Source: VXMT01 sp965204835 (GTDB lineage: Bacteria > Chloroflexota > Dehalococcoidia > UBA2979). Taken from it: 64,000 nucleotides of DNA. The position numbers and the translations under genes were made by a program. The notes below the pieces were generated by a model. That model saw only the letters and a list, made by a program, of their open reading frames with translations. It was not told the origin of the DNA and did not search any database. Positions 40,273 through 51,105 of this stretch are shown here, one piece after another. The DNA lies in contig OZ242017.1 of NCBI GenBank assembly GCA_965204835.1, positions 2,294,001 through 2,358,000 of the forward strand. The letters run 5' to 3'. Each line of letters begins with the position of its first letter. Within the stretch, counting starts at the first letter, position 1.

Positions 40273-41069
40273 TACGCCTCGCCCCCTCGCCGTGCCCCGC
40301 CCGCCTCGATGCGGTCCACGCGGGCACGCATCTCGGCGGCTTCGACGCCGATGCGCTCGGTCTCCGCGCGCAGCGAGAGCAGCCACAGCGTCAGCAGCGT
40401 GACCGCCGCCATGCCGAGCATCAGCACGAGCAGCATCGAGTCCGGCAGCGCCTGGTTGCCCGGCAACGTCGTCACGATGGGGTCGGGGTGGAGCGTGCGC
40501 CACCAGCGCACCGACATGTTGATGATCGGGATGTCGACGAAGCCGATGATGGCGAACACCGCCGCGTAGCGCGCCGCGCGCACGTCGGTGTCGTCGGAGA
40601 GGCTGCGCGCGAGCAGGTAGCCGCTGTAGATGAGCAGCAGCACCAGCGTGCTCGTGAGGCGCGCGTCCCACGCCCACCACGTGCCCCATATCGGCTTGCC
40701 CCAGATCGCACCTGTCGCCAGCGTCAGCGCCGTGAACAGCACCCCCACCGTCGCCGCCGCGCGCGCGACCGCGTCGAAGCGCAGGTCGCCGCGCAACAGC
40801 ACGAGGATCGAGGCGACGAAGACGACGAAGAACGCGAGGTAGGCCGCGATCGCCGAGGGCACGTGGATGTAGAAGATGCGCTGCACCTCGCCCTCGATCG
40901 CCTCGCGCGGCGCGACGACGACCGCGCCGACGAGCATCGCCAGCATCGCCGCGCCGGTGAGCGGCGGCAACACCGTCCAGCGTGCCTCGTAGACCGGCCG
41001 CACGAGCGCCCACACGAGCCTGGTGAGGCGTCGGGGCCCGCTGGAAGGCGTCGGGGTCGCGGCGCTCAT
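40272..41069 (-). CDS. ccmC: Cytochrome c maturation protein CcmC (heme-handling)
   Basis: 265 residues, six helices. The tryptophan-rich periplasmic motif GKPIWGTWWAWDARLTS, which binds heme, is present with flanking histidines (FYIHVPSA and RTLHPDP). CcmC loads heme onto CcmE. The C-terminal about 45 residues form a charged coiled coil (ETERIGVEAAEMRARVDRIE), longer than usual. ATG 41069 overlaps the ccmB stop as ATGA. Confidence 0.94.
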   Translation of the reverse strand: MSAATPTPSSGPRRLTRLVWALVRPVYEARWTVLPPLTGAAMLAMLVGAVVVAPREAIEGEVQRIFYIHVPSAIAAYLAFFVVFVASILVLLRGDLRFDAVARAAATVGVLFTALTLATGAIWGKPIWGTWWAWDARLTSTLVLLLIYSGYLLARSLSDDTDVRAARYAAVFAIIGFVDIPIINMSVRWWRTLHPDPIVTTLPGNQALPDSMLLVLMLGMAAVTLLTLWLLSLRAETERIGVEAAEMRARVDRIEAGGARRGGEA

Positions 41070-41722
41070 TGCTCGGCCACCAGCGGGAACAGCAGCGCGC
41101 TGCCGAGCGCGCTCCAGACGGTGACGCCCGCGAGGAGCAGCAGCCACGGCGCGCCGCCCGTGGGCAGGTCGAGCGCGCCACCCGTGGCGCGCACGGCGGC
41201 GATGAGCAGCGGGACGAGGAGCGGCAGCGCCAGCACGGGCATCAGCACCTCGCGCGAGCGCACGCGGCTGCCGAGCGTGGAGAGCAGCGTGGTGAGGCTG
41301 ACGTAGCCGAGAGTGCCGAGGGCCATGATGCCGACCAACTCCGGTGTGAGCAGCGCGGTATTGAAGAGGATAGTCGCCAGCAGCAGTACGGCCAGTTCGA
41401 TGAGCAGCAGCGCCAGCAGGTTGCTCGCCACCTTCGCCACGTAGAGCGCCGTCCGCGAGACCGGCGCGACCATGAGCGCGTCGAAGGTTCCCTGCTCGAC
41501 CTCGGCGGCGAACGAGCGGCCGCTGGCGATGATCCCGGCGAACAGGAACGTCACCCACAGCACGCCCGGCAGCAGCGGCCGCACGTTGCCCGTCGCGAGG
41601 TCGAGCGCGAACGAGTAGGTCAGCACGCTGATGGCGGCGAAGACCGCAGCCGAGAGCCACCCCGCGCGCTGCCGCCAGAGCAGGCGCAGGTCCTTCGCCA
41701 GCACGGCCGTCGCGGCGCTCAC
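41066..41722 (-). CDS. ccmB: Heme-exporter membrane subunit CcmB
   Basis: 218 residues, six helices, starting VLAKDLRLLWRQRAG, the CcmB N-terminus. It contains FAGIIASGRSFAAEVEQGTFDALMVAPVSR, the typical cytosolic coupling segment. Together with CcmA it forms the ABC module that drives release of holo-CcmE. GTG 41722 overlaps the ccmA stop as GTGA. Confidence 0.92.
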   Translation of the reverse strand: MSAATAVLAKDLRLLWRQRAGWLSAAVFAAISVLTYSFALDLATGNVRPLLPGVLWVTFLFAGIIASGRSFAAEVEQGTFDALMVAPVSRTALYVAKVASNLLALLLIELAVLLLATILFNTALLTPELVGIMALGTLGYVSLTTLLSTLGSRVRSREVLMPVLALPLLVPLLIAAVRATGGALDLPTGGAPWLLLLAGVTVWSALGSALLFPLVAEQ

Positions 41723-42375
41723 TGGCTCACCCCGGCCGACGCCACGGCAGGCTCGACGACGCGCCCGCGGTCGAGCTCGATCATGAACTCCGCCCAGCCC
41801 TCGGCGCGCTCGCGCTGGTGCGTCGCCGCCAGCACCGTCACGCCGGACGCGTGCAGCACCAGCTCGTCGAGCAGCGCCAGCCCGTCGCGGTCGAGCCCCG
41901 TCTCCGGCTCGTCGAGGAGCATCACGCCCGGGCGGTGCAGCACGGCACGGGCGACCGCGAGGCGCTGGTGGAAGCCGTGCGAGAGCACGGCGGTCTGCTC
42001 GTCGCGGCGCGTCCACAGCCCCACCCGGCGCAGCAGCTCCTCGACGCGCCCGGCGGCGTCCTCGACGCCGTACAGGCGCGCGAAAAACTCGAGGTTCTCG
42101 CGGGGCGTCAGCTCCTCGTACAGCATCGGGCGGTGCGTCAGCACGCCGATCGACGCGCGCACGTCGCCGGGCGCGTCGCGCAGGTCGTGGCCCGCGACGG
42201 TCGCGCCGCCCTCGGTCGGCGCGAGGAGGGTGGAGAGCACGTTGAGCAGCGTGGTCTTGCCCGCGCCGTTCGCGCCGAAGAGCGCGGCCTTCGCGCCGGC
42301 GGGCACCTCGAAGTGCGCGCGGTCCAGCGCGACCGCGCCGCCGAAGCGCCGGGTGAGCCCTCGCGCCTCGATCAC
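41719..42375 (-). CDS. ccmA: Heme-exporter ATP-binding subunit CcmA
   Basis: 218 residues. Walker A is GANGAGKTTLL and Walker B VMLLDEPETGLD. The signature is atypical: LSHGFHQRLAVARAVLH, with SHGFHQR where ABC ATPases usually have SGGQQQR; CcmA proteins commonly use S-x-G-x-x-Q-R. A switch histidine occurs in LAATHQRE. ATP hydrolysis powers holo-CcmE release. It overlaps both neighbours by 4 nt. Confidence 0.93.
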   Translation of the reverse strand: MIEARGLTRRFGGAVALDRAHFEVPAGAKAALFGANGAGKTTLLNVLSTLLAPTEGGATVAGHDLRDAPGDVRASIGVLTHRPMLYEELTPRENLEFFARLYGVEDAAGRVEELLRRVGLWTRRDEQTAVLSHGFHQRLAVARAVLHRPGVMLLDEPETGLDRDGLALLDELVLHASGVTVLAATHQRERAEGWAEFMIELDRGRVVEPAVASAGVSQ

Positions 42376-43376
42376 GCCGTCGCCCCGCCCCGGCGGCCCG
42401 CGAGGTGCAGCGCGGCGACACCCCCGCCGATGATCGCAAGCGCCAGCGAGACGGCGACCGCTGCGCCGCGGCGCCCGGTGAGCGGGTTCGGCGCGTTCCG
42501 CCCGGCGAGGCCGTCGAGGACGACGCTCACGGACTCGCCTGGGCCGGCCGCGCCGTCGCGCGTGACGACCGCGCTGAGCTCGCCGGCCTCGTCGCGTTCG
42601 CCGGCGTCGAGGGAGCCGGCGAGCGGGCGGATGTCGTCCGCGAATCGCGTCGGCACGGAGACCTCCATGTGGTCGGTGGGCAGCGGCGCGGTCACGCGCA
42701 GCGCGTAGGCGTCGCGCGCCCGATCGTAGCCGACGACGTAGCGGCTGACGACCGTCGTCACGCCGGGCCGCAGCGCCGTGGCGACGGCCAGCGTGCCGCC
42801 CTCGACGCGCGAGTCGCCCTCGCCGCCGGCTTCCGCCGTGAGCGTGTTGTCGGGGAGCGGGATGCGCAGCGTCACCCCCTCGCCGTCGCCGACGAACACG
42901 CGGTCCGAGGGGTTGCGCACCTCGTCCTCGCGCAGGAACACGATCTGCGCGTTCGCGCGGTCGAGGGTGAGCACGGTCACCGTGGTGCGCTCGATGGTGA
43001 GTTGCGGCGGCTCGCTCGTCTGCGCGTACACCACGATCTCGATCTCGGCGGTCGGGAGCTCGGGCGAGAGCAGCACGGGCGGGGCGAGGTACTGCACACC
43101 GTCGTAGACCGCGCGCACGACGTAGGAGAGCTCGACGTCGGGCTCGACGTCGAACGCGAAGCGCCCCGCCTCGGTCGTCGTCTCCTGCGCCGACTGCACG
43201 CCGCCGTCGCCGAGCACGATGAGCTGTACCGTCACCGGCTCCGCCGCGGGTCCCGAGTCGCCGACGAGCACGACGCCGCTGATGCGCCCCTCGGGCTGCT
43301 GCGCCGACGCGAGCCCGCCGGCCAGCGCGCACGCCGCGACGGCGCAGGCAACGAGGGCTCGCGCGAGCGGGGTCAC
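42372..43376 (-). CDS. Exported membrane-anchored beta-domain protein embedded in the ccm cluster
   Basis: 334 residues. A signal peptide (ACALAGGLASAQ) is followed by a carboxypeptidase-regulatory/Ig-like beta domain (RISGVVLVGDSGPAAEPVTVQLIV, about 30-120), a second beta-rich domain, and one C-terminal helix (AVAVSLALAIIGGGVAALHLA) with a short Arg-rich cytosolic tail. It has no cysteine pair or heme motif. It sits between ccmA and the CcmI-like gene with 4-nt overlaps on both sides, so it is an integral part of the operon, yet it is not a standard Ccm component. A role in cytochrome c assembly or presentation of apocytochrome is inferred only from position. Confidence 0.75.
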   Translation of the reverse strand: MTPLARALVACAVAACALAGGLASAQQPEGRISGVVLVGDSGPAAEPVTVQLIVLGDGGVQSAQETTTEAGRFAFDVEPDVELSYVVRAVYDGVQYLAPPVLLSPELPTAEIEIVVYAQTSEPPQLTIERTTVTVLTLDRANAQIVFLREDEVRNPSDRVFVGDGEGVTLRIPLPDNTLTAEAGGEGDSRVEGGTLAVATALRPGVTTVVSRYVVGYDRARDAYALRVTAPLPTDHMEVSVPTRFADDIRPLAGSLDAGERDEAGELSAVVTRDGAAGPGESVSVVLDGLAGRNAPNPLTGRRGAAVAVSLALAIIGGGVAALHLAGRRGGATA

Positions 43377-43657
43377 GCGCTGCCGCGCGGATCGAGGCCG
43401 GCGTCGCGCATCGCCTGGGTGACGGCGCGCAGCCGCGGCGCGAACGCGCGCCTGGCGTCGCGCCGCTCATCGGCGGAGATGCGCCCGCTCGCCGCGTCGT
43501 CGTCGAGCTCGCGCAGCTCGGCGAGGAGCGTGCGGCGCTCCTCGAGCAGCTCGGCGCCGTCGACGCTCGCCGGCGCGGCCTCGCGCGCGCGCAGCAGCGG
43601 CAGGCCGATGGCGGCGGCGGCGACGGCGGCGAACGCCACGAGCACGACCCACTCCAT
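43373..43657 (-). CDS. CcmI-like N-terminal membrane protein
   Basis: 94 residues: one transmembrane helix (VVLVAFAAVAAAAIGLPLL) and a charged helical region LLEERRTLLAELRELDDDAASGRIS. This motif (helix, then 'L-EL--D---G-IS--EY/R') is the N-terminal part of CcmI/CycH without the TPR apocytochrome-binding domain. A GTG at 43660 would give one more residue and a GTGA overlap with ccmH, as at other junctions here. It probably helps present apocytochrome c to CcmF/CcmH. Confidence 0.75.
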   Translation of the reverse strand: MEWVVLVAFAAVAAAAIGLPLLRAREAAPASVDGAELLEERRTLLAELRELDDDAASGRISADERRDARRAFAPRLRAVTQAMRDAGLDPRGSA

Positions 43658-44166
43658 CACTCGCCCCCCTCCTCCGACGCGCGTAGTTGCTCGTCCAGCC
43701 AGCGCTCCTCGGACGCATCGAGGGCGCCCGCGCCCGCCGGGGCGAGCGTCGCGCCGCGGCGCTGCCGCCACAGCGCAGCCGCGCCGATGACGGCGACGAG
43801 GACGATCGAGCCGCCGACCCAGCCGAAGAGCCAGAGGTTGAAGCCCTCGCGCGGCAGCTCGGCGAGTACGGCGTCGCCGAAGCGGTCCGAGAAGTAGAGA
43901 ATGATGTCGTCGCTACCGCGCCCGGCCGAGAGTTGCTCGCGGATCTCGGCGCGCATGTCCTCGCAGATCGTCAGCTCGCAGTGGTCGAGGCGGACGTTGA
44001 TGCAGCGCGGGCACATCAGCTGCCGCTCGATCTGCAGCGCCTGCGCCTCGAAGTCCTGCGCCTCGGCCCCCCTCGGCGCGTCGAGGACGCCGATCGCCCA
44101 CGCCGCCGCGAAGGCGACGGCCGTCGCTGCGAGCGCCCCGAGGGTCACGCCACGCGTCGCGCTCAT
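43657..44166 (-). CDS. ccmH: Cytochrome c maturation protein CcmH/NrfF family
   Basis: 169 residues. A signal anchor, then the redox segment MCPRCINVRLDHCELTIC with four cysteines, continuing CEDMRAEIREQLSAGRGSDDI and YFSDRFGDAVL, the CcmH three-helix domain. A second transmembrane helix (LFGWVGGSIVLVAVIGAAAL) follows. CcmH reduces apocytochrome disulfides before heme attachment. The usual family has one CxxC; the extra Cys pair resembles versions in other deep-branching phyla. An in-frame GTG at 44172 would overlap the ccmF stop. Confidence 0.9.
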   Translation of the reverse strand: MSATRGVTLGALAATAVAFAAAWAIGVLDAPRGAEAQDFEAQALQIERQLMCPRCINVRLDHCELTICEDMRAEIREQLSAGRGSDDIILYFSDRFGDAVLAELPREGFNLWLFGWVGGSIVLVAVIGAAALWRQRRGATLAPAGAGALDASEERWLDEQLRASEEGGE

Positions 44167-44168
44167 CG

Positions 44169-46178
44169 TCACGCCCTCCTCGCCGCGCCCGAGGGGGGCA
44201 CGGCCGGCGCGGGGACGCGCTCGCGGGCGGGCTGCGGGGCGAACACCACGATGCCGCCGAGGACGTACACGCCCGCCCCGATCCAGAGCCAGGCCATGAG
44301 CGGGTTCACGAACGCGTTGATCTCCGCCACGCCGTCCTCGTCCCAGCCCTGCAGGAACACGTACAGGTCCTCCCGCCACCCGGTGTCGACGTCGACCATC
44401 GCCATCGGCTGCTCCGGGAAGTTGCGGAAGAAGCGCCGACCCGGCGCGAGCGTCCCGACGGCGTCGCCGTCGCGCAGCACGGTCACCGACGCGAGTACCT
44501 CGGTCTCGATGCCGTTCGCCGTGCCGGCGCGCTCCCGAAGCCCCTCGAACGCCAGCGTGTAGCGCCCGACCTCGAACGACTCGCCCGGGGCGAGGATGCC
44601 GCGCGCCTGCGACTGGTACACGCTCGCCGAGACCGCCGCTACCGCCATCAGCGCGAGGCCGAGGTGTACGAGGTACCCGCCGTAGCGGCGTCGGTCCCGC
44701 TCGAACAGTGAGAGGAGCGCGGCGGGCCAGCCCCGCCCGCTCGCCGCGCGGCGGCCGCGCGCGCCGATCACGAACTCGCGCAGTGTGACGTAGCCGAGCG
44801 CCGTCGAGGCGCTCGTAGCGGCGAGCGCGAAGCGGTCGTGCATGCCGAGCGCGGCGAGCACCGCCGCGCTGCCGGCGAGCACGGCGAGGGGCACGCGGAA
44901 GCGCCGGACGAGCGTCGCGCCAGCCGCACGCCGCCACGGCAGCACGGTGCCGACGGCGATGAGCGCGAGCAGCACGATCACGATCGGGCCGACGACGTCG
45001 TTGTAGAACGGCGCGGAGACGGTGATGCGTGAGCCCTCGACCAGCTCGGAGAACACCGGGAACAGCGTTGCGCCGAGGATGACGAGCGCCAGGATAGTGA
45101 ACAGGTAGTTGTTTACGATCAGCGCGCTCTCCCGCGACGCCAGCGACTCGAAGTCGTGGTCGGCGCGCAGCCGCCCGCTGCGCCAGCCGAGCAGCACGAT
45201 GGACGTGGCGAGCGTGCCCCCGAGCACCACGAGGAAGTACGGGCCGACATCGGACAGCGCGAAGGCGTGCACCGACGCCACGAGGCCGCTGCGCACGTTG
45301 AAGGTCCCGAACACCGCGAGGGCGAACGCGGCAAAGACGAGCGCGAGGTTCCAGAGCTTCAGCATGCCTCGGCGCTCCTGGACCATGACCGAGTGCACGA
45401 AGGCGGTCATCGGCAGGAGCGGCAGGATCGCCGAGTTCTCGACGGGGTCCCAGCCCCAGAAGCCGCCCCACCCGAGCGTGGTGTACGCCCACCACGCGCC
45501 GAGGATGTTGCCGACGCTGAGCAGCAGCCACGACCACAGCGCCCACGGCCGGACCGCGCGGATCCAGCGCCCGTCGATGCGCCCGGAGAGCAGCGCCGCC
45601 GCGCCCAGCGCGAACGGCACGGCCGTGCTGACGAGTCCCGCGAGCATGAACGGCGGGTGGACCAGCATCGCCGGGTCGACCAGCAGCGGGTTGAGGCCCA
45701 CGCCGTCGTCGGGCGTGACCGGACTCACCTCGAACGGCGATGCGAGGAAGACGGCCGGGACGAGGAACGCGGCGAGGACCGCGCCGCTCGCCGCCGTCGC
45801 GTGCGCGGCGCCCCACGGGATGCGCGGCACGGTGACGAGCGCGAACGCGGCCAGCATGAGCGAGAGCAGCCACGTCCAGAACAGCAGCGATCCCGGCTGA
45901 CCGCTGTAGAGCGCCGCCCACTTCATGTGCGGCAGCATGTCGCGCGAAGACACCGCCACGACGTGGGCGATCGAGAAGTCGTCGGTCAGCAGCGCGTAGG
46001 CGACGAGGCCGATCGCCGCCGTCGTGAGCGCCGCGGTCACCACGATCGCGCGCCGCGCTGCCTCGAGCAGCGGCGGGCGCGCCAGCCGCTGGCCGACCAC
46101 GGAGGCGCCCACCGCGAACAGCGACGCCGCGAGCGCCGTCAGCAGCGCCGACGCGCCGAGCGTGGCGACGAGGTTCAC
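44169..46178 (-). CDS. ccmF: Cytochrome c heme lyase subunit CcmF
   Basis: 669 residues, about 15 helices. The tryptophan-rich heme motif is GWGGFWGWDPVENSA. Conserved histidines lie in LVHPPFMLAG and in HSVMVQERRGMLKLWN. A C-terminal periplasmic domain (ESFEVGRYTLAFEGLRE) precedes the last helix. CcmF with CcmH ligates heme from CcmE to apocytochrome c. Its ATG overlaps the ccmE stop as ATGA. Confidence 0.96.
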   Translation of the reverse strand: MNLVATLGASALLTALAASLFAVGASVVGQRLARPPLLEAARRAIVVTAALTTAAIGLVAYALLTDDFSIAHVVAVSSRDMLPHMKWAALYSGQPGSLLFWTWLLSLMLAAFALVTVPRIPWGAAHATAASGAVLAAFLVPAVFLASPFEVSPVTPDDGVGLNPLLVDPAMLVHPPFMLAGLVSTAVPFALGAAALLSGRIDGRWIRAVRPWALWSWLLLSVGNILGAWWAYTTLGWGGFWGWDPVENSAILPLLPMTAFVHSVMVQERRGMLKLWNLALVFAAFALAVFGTFNVRSGLVASVHAFALSDVGPYFLVVLGGTLATSIVLLGWRSGRLRADHDFESLASRESALIVNNYLFTILALVILGATLFPVFSELVEGSRITVSAPFYNDVVGPIVIVLLALIAVGTVLPWRRAAGATLVRRFRVPLAVLAGSAAVLAALGMHDRFALAATSASTALGYVTLREFVIGARGRRAASGRGWPAALLSLFERDRRRYGGYLVHLGLALMAVAAVSASVYQSQARGILAPGESFEVGRYTLAFEGLRERAGTANGIETEVLASVTVLRDGDAVGTLAPGRRFFRNFPEQPMAMVDVDTGWREDLYVFLQGWDEDGVAEINAFVNPLMAWLWIGAGVYVLGGIVVFAPQPARERVPAPAVPPSGAARRA

Positions 46179-46657
46179 TGACCCTCGGAGGACTCTTCGG
46201 ACGGCTTGGGCGCGGCGATCGAGGCGTCCTCGGGGTCGGTCACGAACTCGGGCTCGTGGCGCACGATCACGCTCGAGGCGGTGAGCCGCCCGGCGTCGTC
46301 GGCCACACCCTCGACCACGACGAACGCGCGCGGCGTGAAGAGGTCCGGGATCGCCACGCCGGAATCGGCGATGACGATGTCCATGCGGTCGCCCTGCTCA
46401 CCCTCGACCACCCACGCGATGGGGCTGCCGCGCGCGTCCTCCACGATCGAGCCGTCCACCACGCGCCCGCCGACGCGCCAGCGGCGGCCCTCGGGGTCGA
46501 TCTCCTGCGCGAACTCCTCGGGTGTGACGTAGTAGGACAGCGAAGAGTCCGCGGCCTGCACGGCGAGCACGCCGATCACGACCGTCGCGAGGGCGAGCAC
46601 GGCGACCAGCCGTGCGCGCGTGCTGCCGAGCAGGCGCGCCAGCGCTGCGCGGTTCAT
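46175..46657 (-). CDS. ccmE: Heme chaperone CcmE with Tyr-to-Phe change
   Basis: 160 residues. A signal anchor, then the OB-fold (YYVTPEEFAQEIDPEGRRWRVGGRV, IPDLFTPRAFVVVEG). The heme-attachment motif normally H-x-x-x-Y reads RHEPEF, so the covalent heme His is kept and the Tyr that ligates heme iron is Phe. CcmE carries heme from CcmC to CcmF. The C-terminus is acidic and disordered. Overlaps both neighbours by 4 nt. Confidence 0.92.
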   Translation of the reverse strand: MNRAALARLLGSTRARLVAVLALATVVIGVLAVQAADSSLSYYVTPEEFAQEIDPEGRRWRVGGRVVDGSIVEDARGSPIAWVVEGEQGDRMDIVIADSGVAIPDLFTPRAFVVVEGVADDAGRLTASSVIVRHEPEFVTDPEDASIAAPKPSEESSEGQ

Positions 46658-47211
46658 GAGACGGGCCGGATGTCTTCGAGCATGTCGCGGAAGTCCTGCT
46701 CGCGGAGTTCGCCGATGTACTTGCGCGCCACCTCGAGGCCCGGCCGGAGGAAGTAGGCCTCGGGGACGCCGTTCACGCCGAAGTCAAAATACACGTCGCC
46801 GTCCCCATCGATCAGCAACGGGAAGGTCAGCCCGTATGCCTCGACGAACTCACGCGCCCCTCCGTCGCTGTCGAGGATGTTGATGCCGATGAACGTGTAG
46901 CCCTGCGGCTCGTACTCCGCCCAGAGCCGCTCGATCAGCGGCGCCTCGCTCGCGCACGGCGCACACCACGACGCCCAGAAGTACACGAACACCGGCCCGT
47001 CGGCGTAGTCGGCGATGGCGACAACGTCGCCGTCGAAGGTCGGGAGGGTGAACTCGCGGACGCGCTCGAAGCCGGGGTCGACGTCGCCCAGGCGGTCCTG
47101 GCCGACATCGCGCGTCATCGCCACGACGAGCACGGCGAGGAGCGCGAGGAGGGCTGCGCCGGTGGCGACGACGAGCAGGCGACCCCGGATGACGTTGAGG
47201 ATGGTTGCCAT
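46654..47211 (-). CDS. Membrane-anchored thioredoxin-like protein (ResA/CcmG type)
   Basis: 185 residues: one N-terminal helix (LLVVATGAALLALLAVLVV), then a thioredoxin fold with active site YFWASWCAPCASEAP and the cis-Pro loop GVNGVPEAYFL. GVPE at the cis-Pro is typical of ResA/CcmG. It keeps apocytochrome cysteines reduced. It is the first gene of the ccm run on this strand, divergent from coxB across 213 bp. Confidence 0.92.
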   Translation of the reverse strand: MATILNVIRGRLLVVATGAALLALLAVLVVAMTRDVGQDRLGDVDPGFERVREFTLPTFDGDVVAIADYADGPVFVYFWASWCAPCASEAPLIERLWAEYEPQGYTFIGINILDSDGGAREFVEAYGLTFPLLIDGDGDVYFDFGVNGVPEAYFLRPGLEVARKYIGELREQDFRDMLEDIRPVS

Positions 47212-47424
47212 AAGCCGTCATCGAGGCTATCCGCCGCAGGTGGGGCGATCAACGATCGAGGCGGTCCGAGGGGCCTCGGATCCGCCGTTCGGGGGGCCTG
47301 CGGCCTTGACCACTGATCGGCCCGGTGATAATCGTACCGGGGCGCAGGGCGACTGCGCTGTGCGGAGCACGCACTCGGACGCTACGATGTCGGAGCGCAC
47401 GAGTTTGAGGGGACGCGTGCCCGA

Positions 47425-48510
47425 GTGACCGAGGAGGCCCTGTTGCGCATCTCCCAACGTTGGGCGCGTAGACTGCTGATCCTCGGACCGGCGGCGCTCT
47501 TCATCGTGCTGTCCGCCTGTTCCGACCCACAGACCACGATCGAGCCGAAGTCTGACTTCACCGAGGCCATCCAGGGCGTCTACGAGATCGTCTTCTGGCT
47601 CTCCATGTTCGTCTTCGTCGCGATCATGCTGCTCACGCTCTGGCTCGCCGTGCACTACCGCGAGCGCCCCGGGCGCGAGGCGATCCAGATTCACGGCCAC
47701 CAGCGCCTCGAGATCCTGTGGACCATCATCCCGGTGGCGATCGTGCTCATCATGCTCGTACCCACCTGGCAGGTCATCGCCGACACCACGGACTCCCCGC
47801 CCGAGGGCTCCATGGTCGTCGAGGCGACCGGCAAGCAGTGGTGGTTCGAGTTCAAGTACCCGGACCTCGGCATTACCACCGCCAACGAGTTGCACGTGCA
47901 GGCAGGCAAGCCCGTCCACGTCAAGCTCTACTCCGACGACGTGATCCACTCGTTCTGGATCCCGCAGCTCGCCGGCAAGGTCGACATGGTCCCGGGCCAC
48001 GAGAACGACCTGTGGTTCACGCCCTTCGACGACTCCGCGCGCGCCGAGGCCTACCTCGGCCAGTGCGTCGAGTTCTGCGGCGCCTCGCACGCCAACATGC
48101 GCTTCCGCGTCTTCGTCCACGACGAGGCGGGCTTCAACGCCTGGATGGAGAACGAGCTCTCCGACGCGCTGGAGCCGACCACCGAGCTGGGCAAGCTGGG
48201 CGCCACGCTGTTCGTCGTGCGCTGCGCCGAGTGCCACACGGTGCGCGGCACGGCCGCCAGCATCGCGGACTTCGGCCCGGACCTCACGCACGTCGGCAGC
48301 CGCACGACCATCGCAGCGGGTATCCTCGACAACAACTTCGAGAACCTCGTGAAGTGGATCAGCAACCCCGCAGAGATCAAGCCGGGCATCAACCCCGAGA
48401 ACGACATCTCCGACAAGGATCCGCCGTTGCGGTTCATGCGGGCGTTCGAGGATGAGATCTCGGCCGAGGACATCCAGGCTATCGCCCAGTACCTGACCGA
48501 ACTGAAGTAG
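47425..48510 (+). CDS. coxB: Cytochrome c oxidase subunit II fused to cytochrome c
   Basis: 361 residues. A lipoprotein-like signal (IVLSAC) and two helices are followed by the cupredoxin domain. CuA ligands are in the H-S-F-W region (VIHSFWIPQ) and CVEFCGASHANM. A C-terminal cytochrome c domain has CAECH and a late Met (LRFMRAF). The fused heme makes this a caa3-type oxidase that accepts electrons from its own cytochrome domain. Start GTG 47425 is the first of the frame; no strong ribosome site is seen. Confidence 0.95.
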   Translation: MTEEALLRISQRWARRLLILGPAALFIVLSACSDPQTTIEPKSDFTEAIQGVYEIVFWLSMFVFVAIMLLTLWLAVHYRERPGREAIQIHGHQRLEILWTIIPVAIVLIMLVPTWQVIADTTDSPPEGSMVVEATGKQWWFEFKYPDLGITTANELHVQAGKPVHVKLYSDDVIHSFWIPQLAGKVDMVPGHENDLWFTPFDDSARAEAYLGQCVEFCGASHANMRFRVFVHDEAGFNAWMENELSDALEPTTELGKLGATLFVVRCAECHTVRGTAASIADFGPDLTHVGSRTTIAAGILDNNFENLVKWISNPAEIKPGINPENDISDKDPPLRFMRAFEDEISAEDIQAIAQYLTELK

Positions 48511-48548
48511 CAGCGAGCTACCCAGCGGCCTAGCGGAAGGCACCGAAG

Positions 48549-50348
<1,800 letters not shown>

Positions 50349-50366
50349 AACCGGGACGGATCACTC

Positions 50367-51077
50367 GTGGCAGCAGCCGAACACCAAGTAGAGCACCACA
50401 CCACCACCGGCATCGACAGCCGGAAGCTCCTGATGTGGATCTTCCTCGGCTCGGAGTGCCTGTTCTTCGGCTCGCTGATCGCGACCTACCTGATCTTCAA
50501 GGGCGAGATCGACCTCCCGCCCTTCCCCAGCGAGACCTTCGTCGAGACCGCATACCTCGAGGAAGCCCTGGCCAGCGGCGAGATCAACGAGGTGCAGTCG
50601 CATCTCTGCCACGCCAGCGACGAAGCCGGCATCTCGGTCTGCGAGGGCATCTTCGACATCCCGCTGACCTCGCAGAGCACGTTCGTCCTGCTGATGAGCA
50701 GTGTCGCCATGGTGCTCGCGGTCTACGGAGCGCAACACAACCGGCCGATGATGATGAAGTTCTGGCTGCTCGCCACGATGTTCCTCGGCCTGATCTTCCT
50801 CGGCTACCAGGTCTACGAGTTCCGCACATTCGGGCAGGAGGGATTGACGCTCGAAACGAGCCAGTTCGGAGCGTCATTCTTCGTGCTCACGGGATTCCAC
50901 GGCACCCACGTCGCAGTGGGCGTGCTGATCCTCGGCTCGCTCCTGCTCGCCTCGTTCCGGCGGCGCGGGCTGGGCTCGGAGCCGGGCTTCCAGGTGGAGA
51001 CCGCCGGCCTCTACTGGCACTTCGTCGACATCGTCTGGATCGTGATCTTCACGGTCCTGTACCTCATCCCGGCGTAG
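50367..51077 (+). CDS. coxC: Cytochrome c oxidase subunit III
   Basis: 236 residues from GTG 50367. The helices include LLMWIFLGSECLFFGSLIATYL, TFVLLMSSVAMVLAVYGA and FHGTHVAVGVLILGSLLLASF, ending LYWHFVDIVWIVIFTVLYLIP, the standard subunit III signature. An insertion of about 40 residues with two cysteines (SHLCHASDEAGISVCEG) lies between helices 1 and 2 and would be outside the membrane. It stabilises subunit I and the D-channel. Confidence 0.95.
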   Translation: MAAAEHQVEHHTTTGIDSRKLLMWIFLGSECLFFGSLIATYLIFKGEIDLPPFPSETFVETAYLEEALASGEINEVQSHLCHASDEAGISVCEGIFDIPLTSQSTFVLLMSSVAMVLAVYGAQHNRPMMMKFWLLATMFLGLIFLGYQVYEFRTFGQEGLTLETSQFGASFFVLTGFHGTHVAVGVLILGSLLLASFRRRGLGSEPGFQVETAGLYWHFVDIVWIVIFTVLYLIPA

Positions 51078-51105
51078 GCACGCCGAGCAGGGACGGGAGC
51101 GCACG

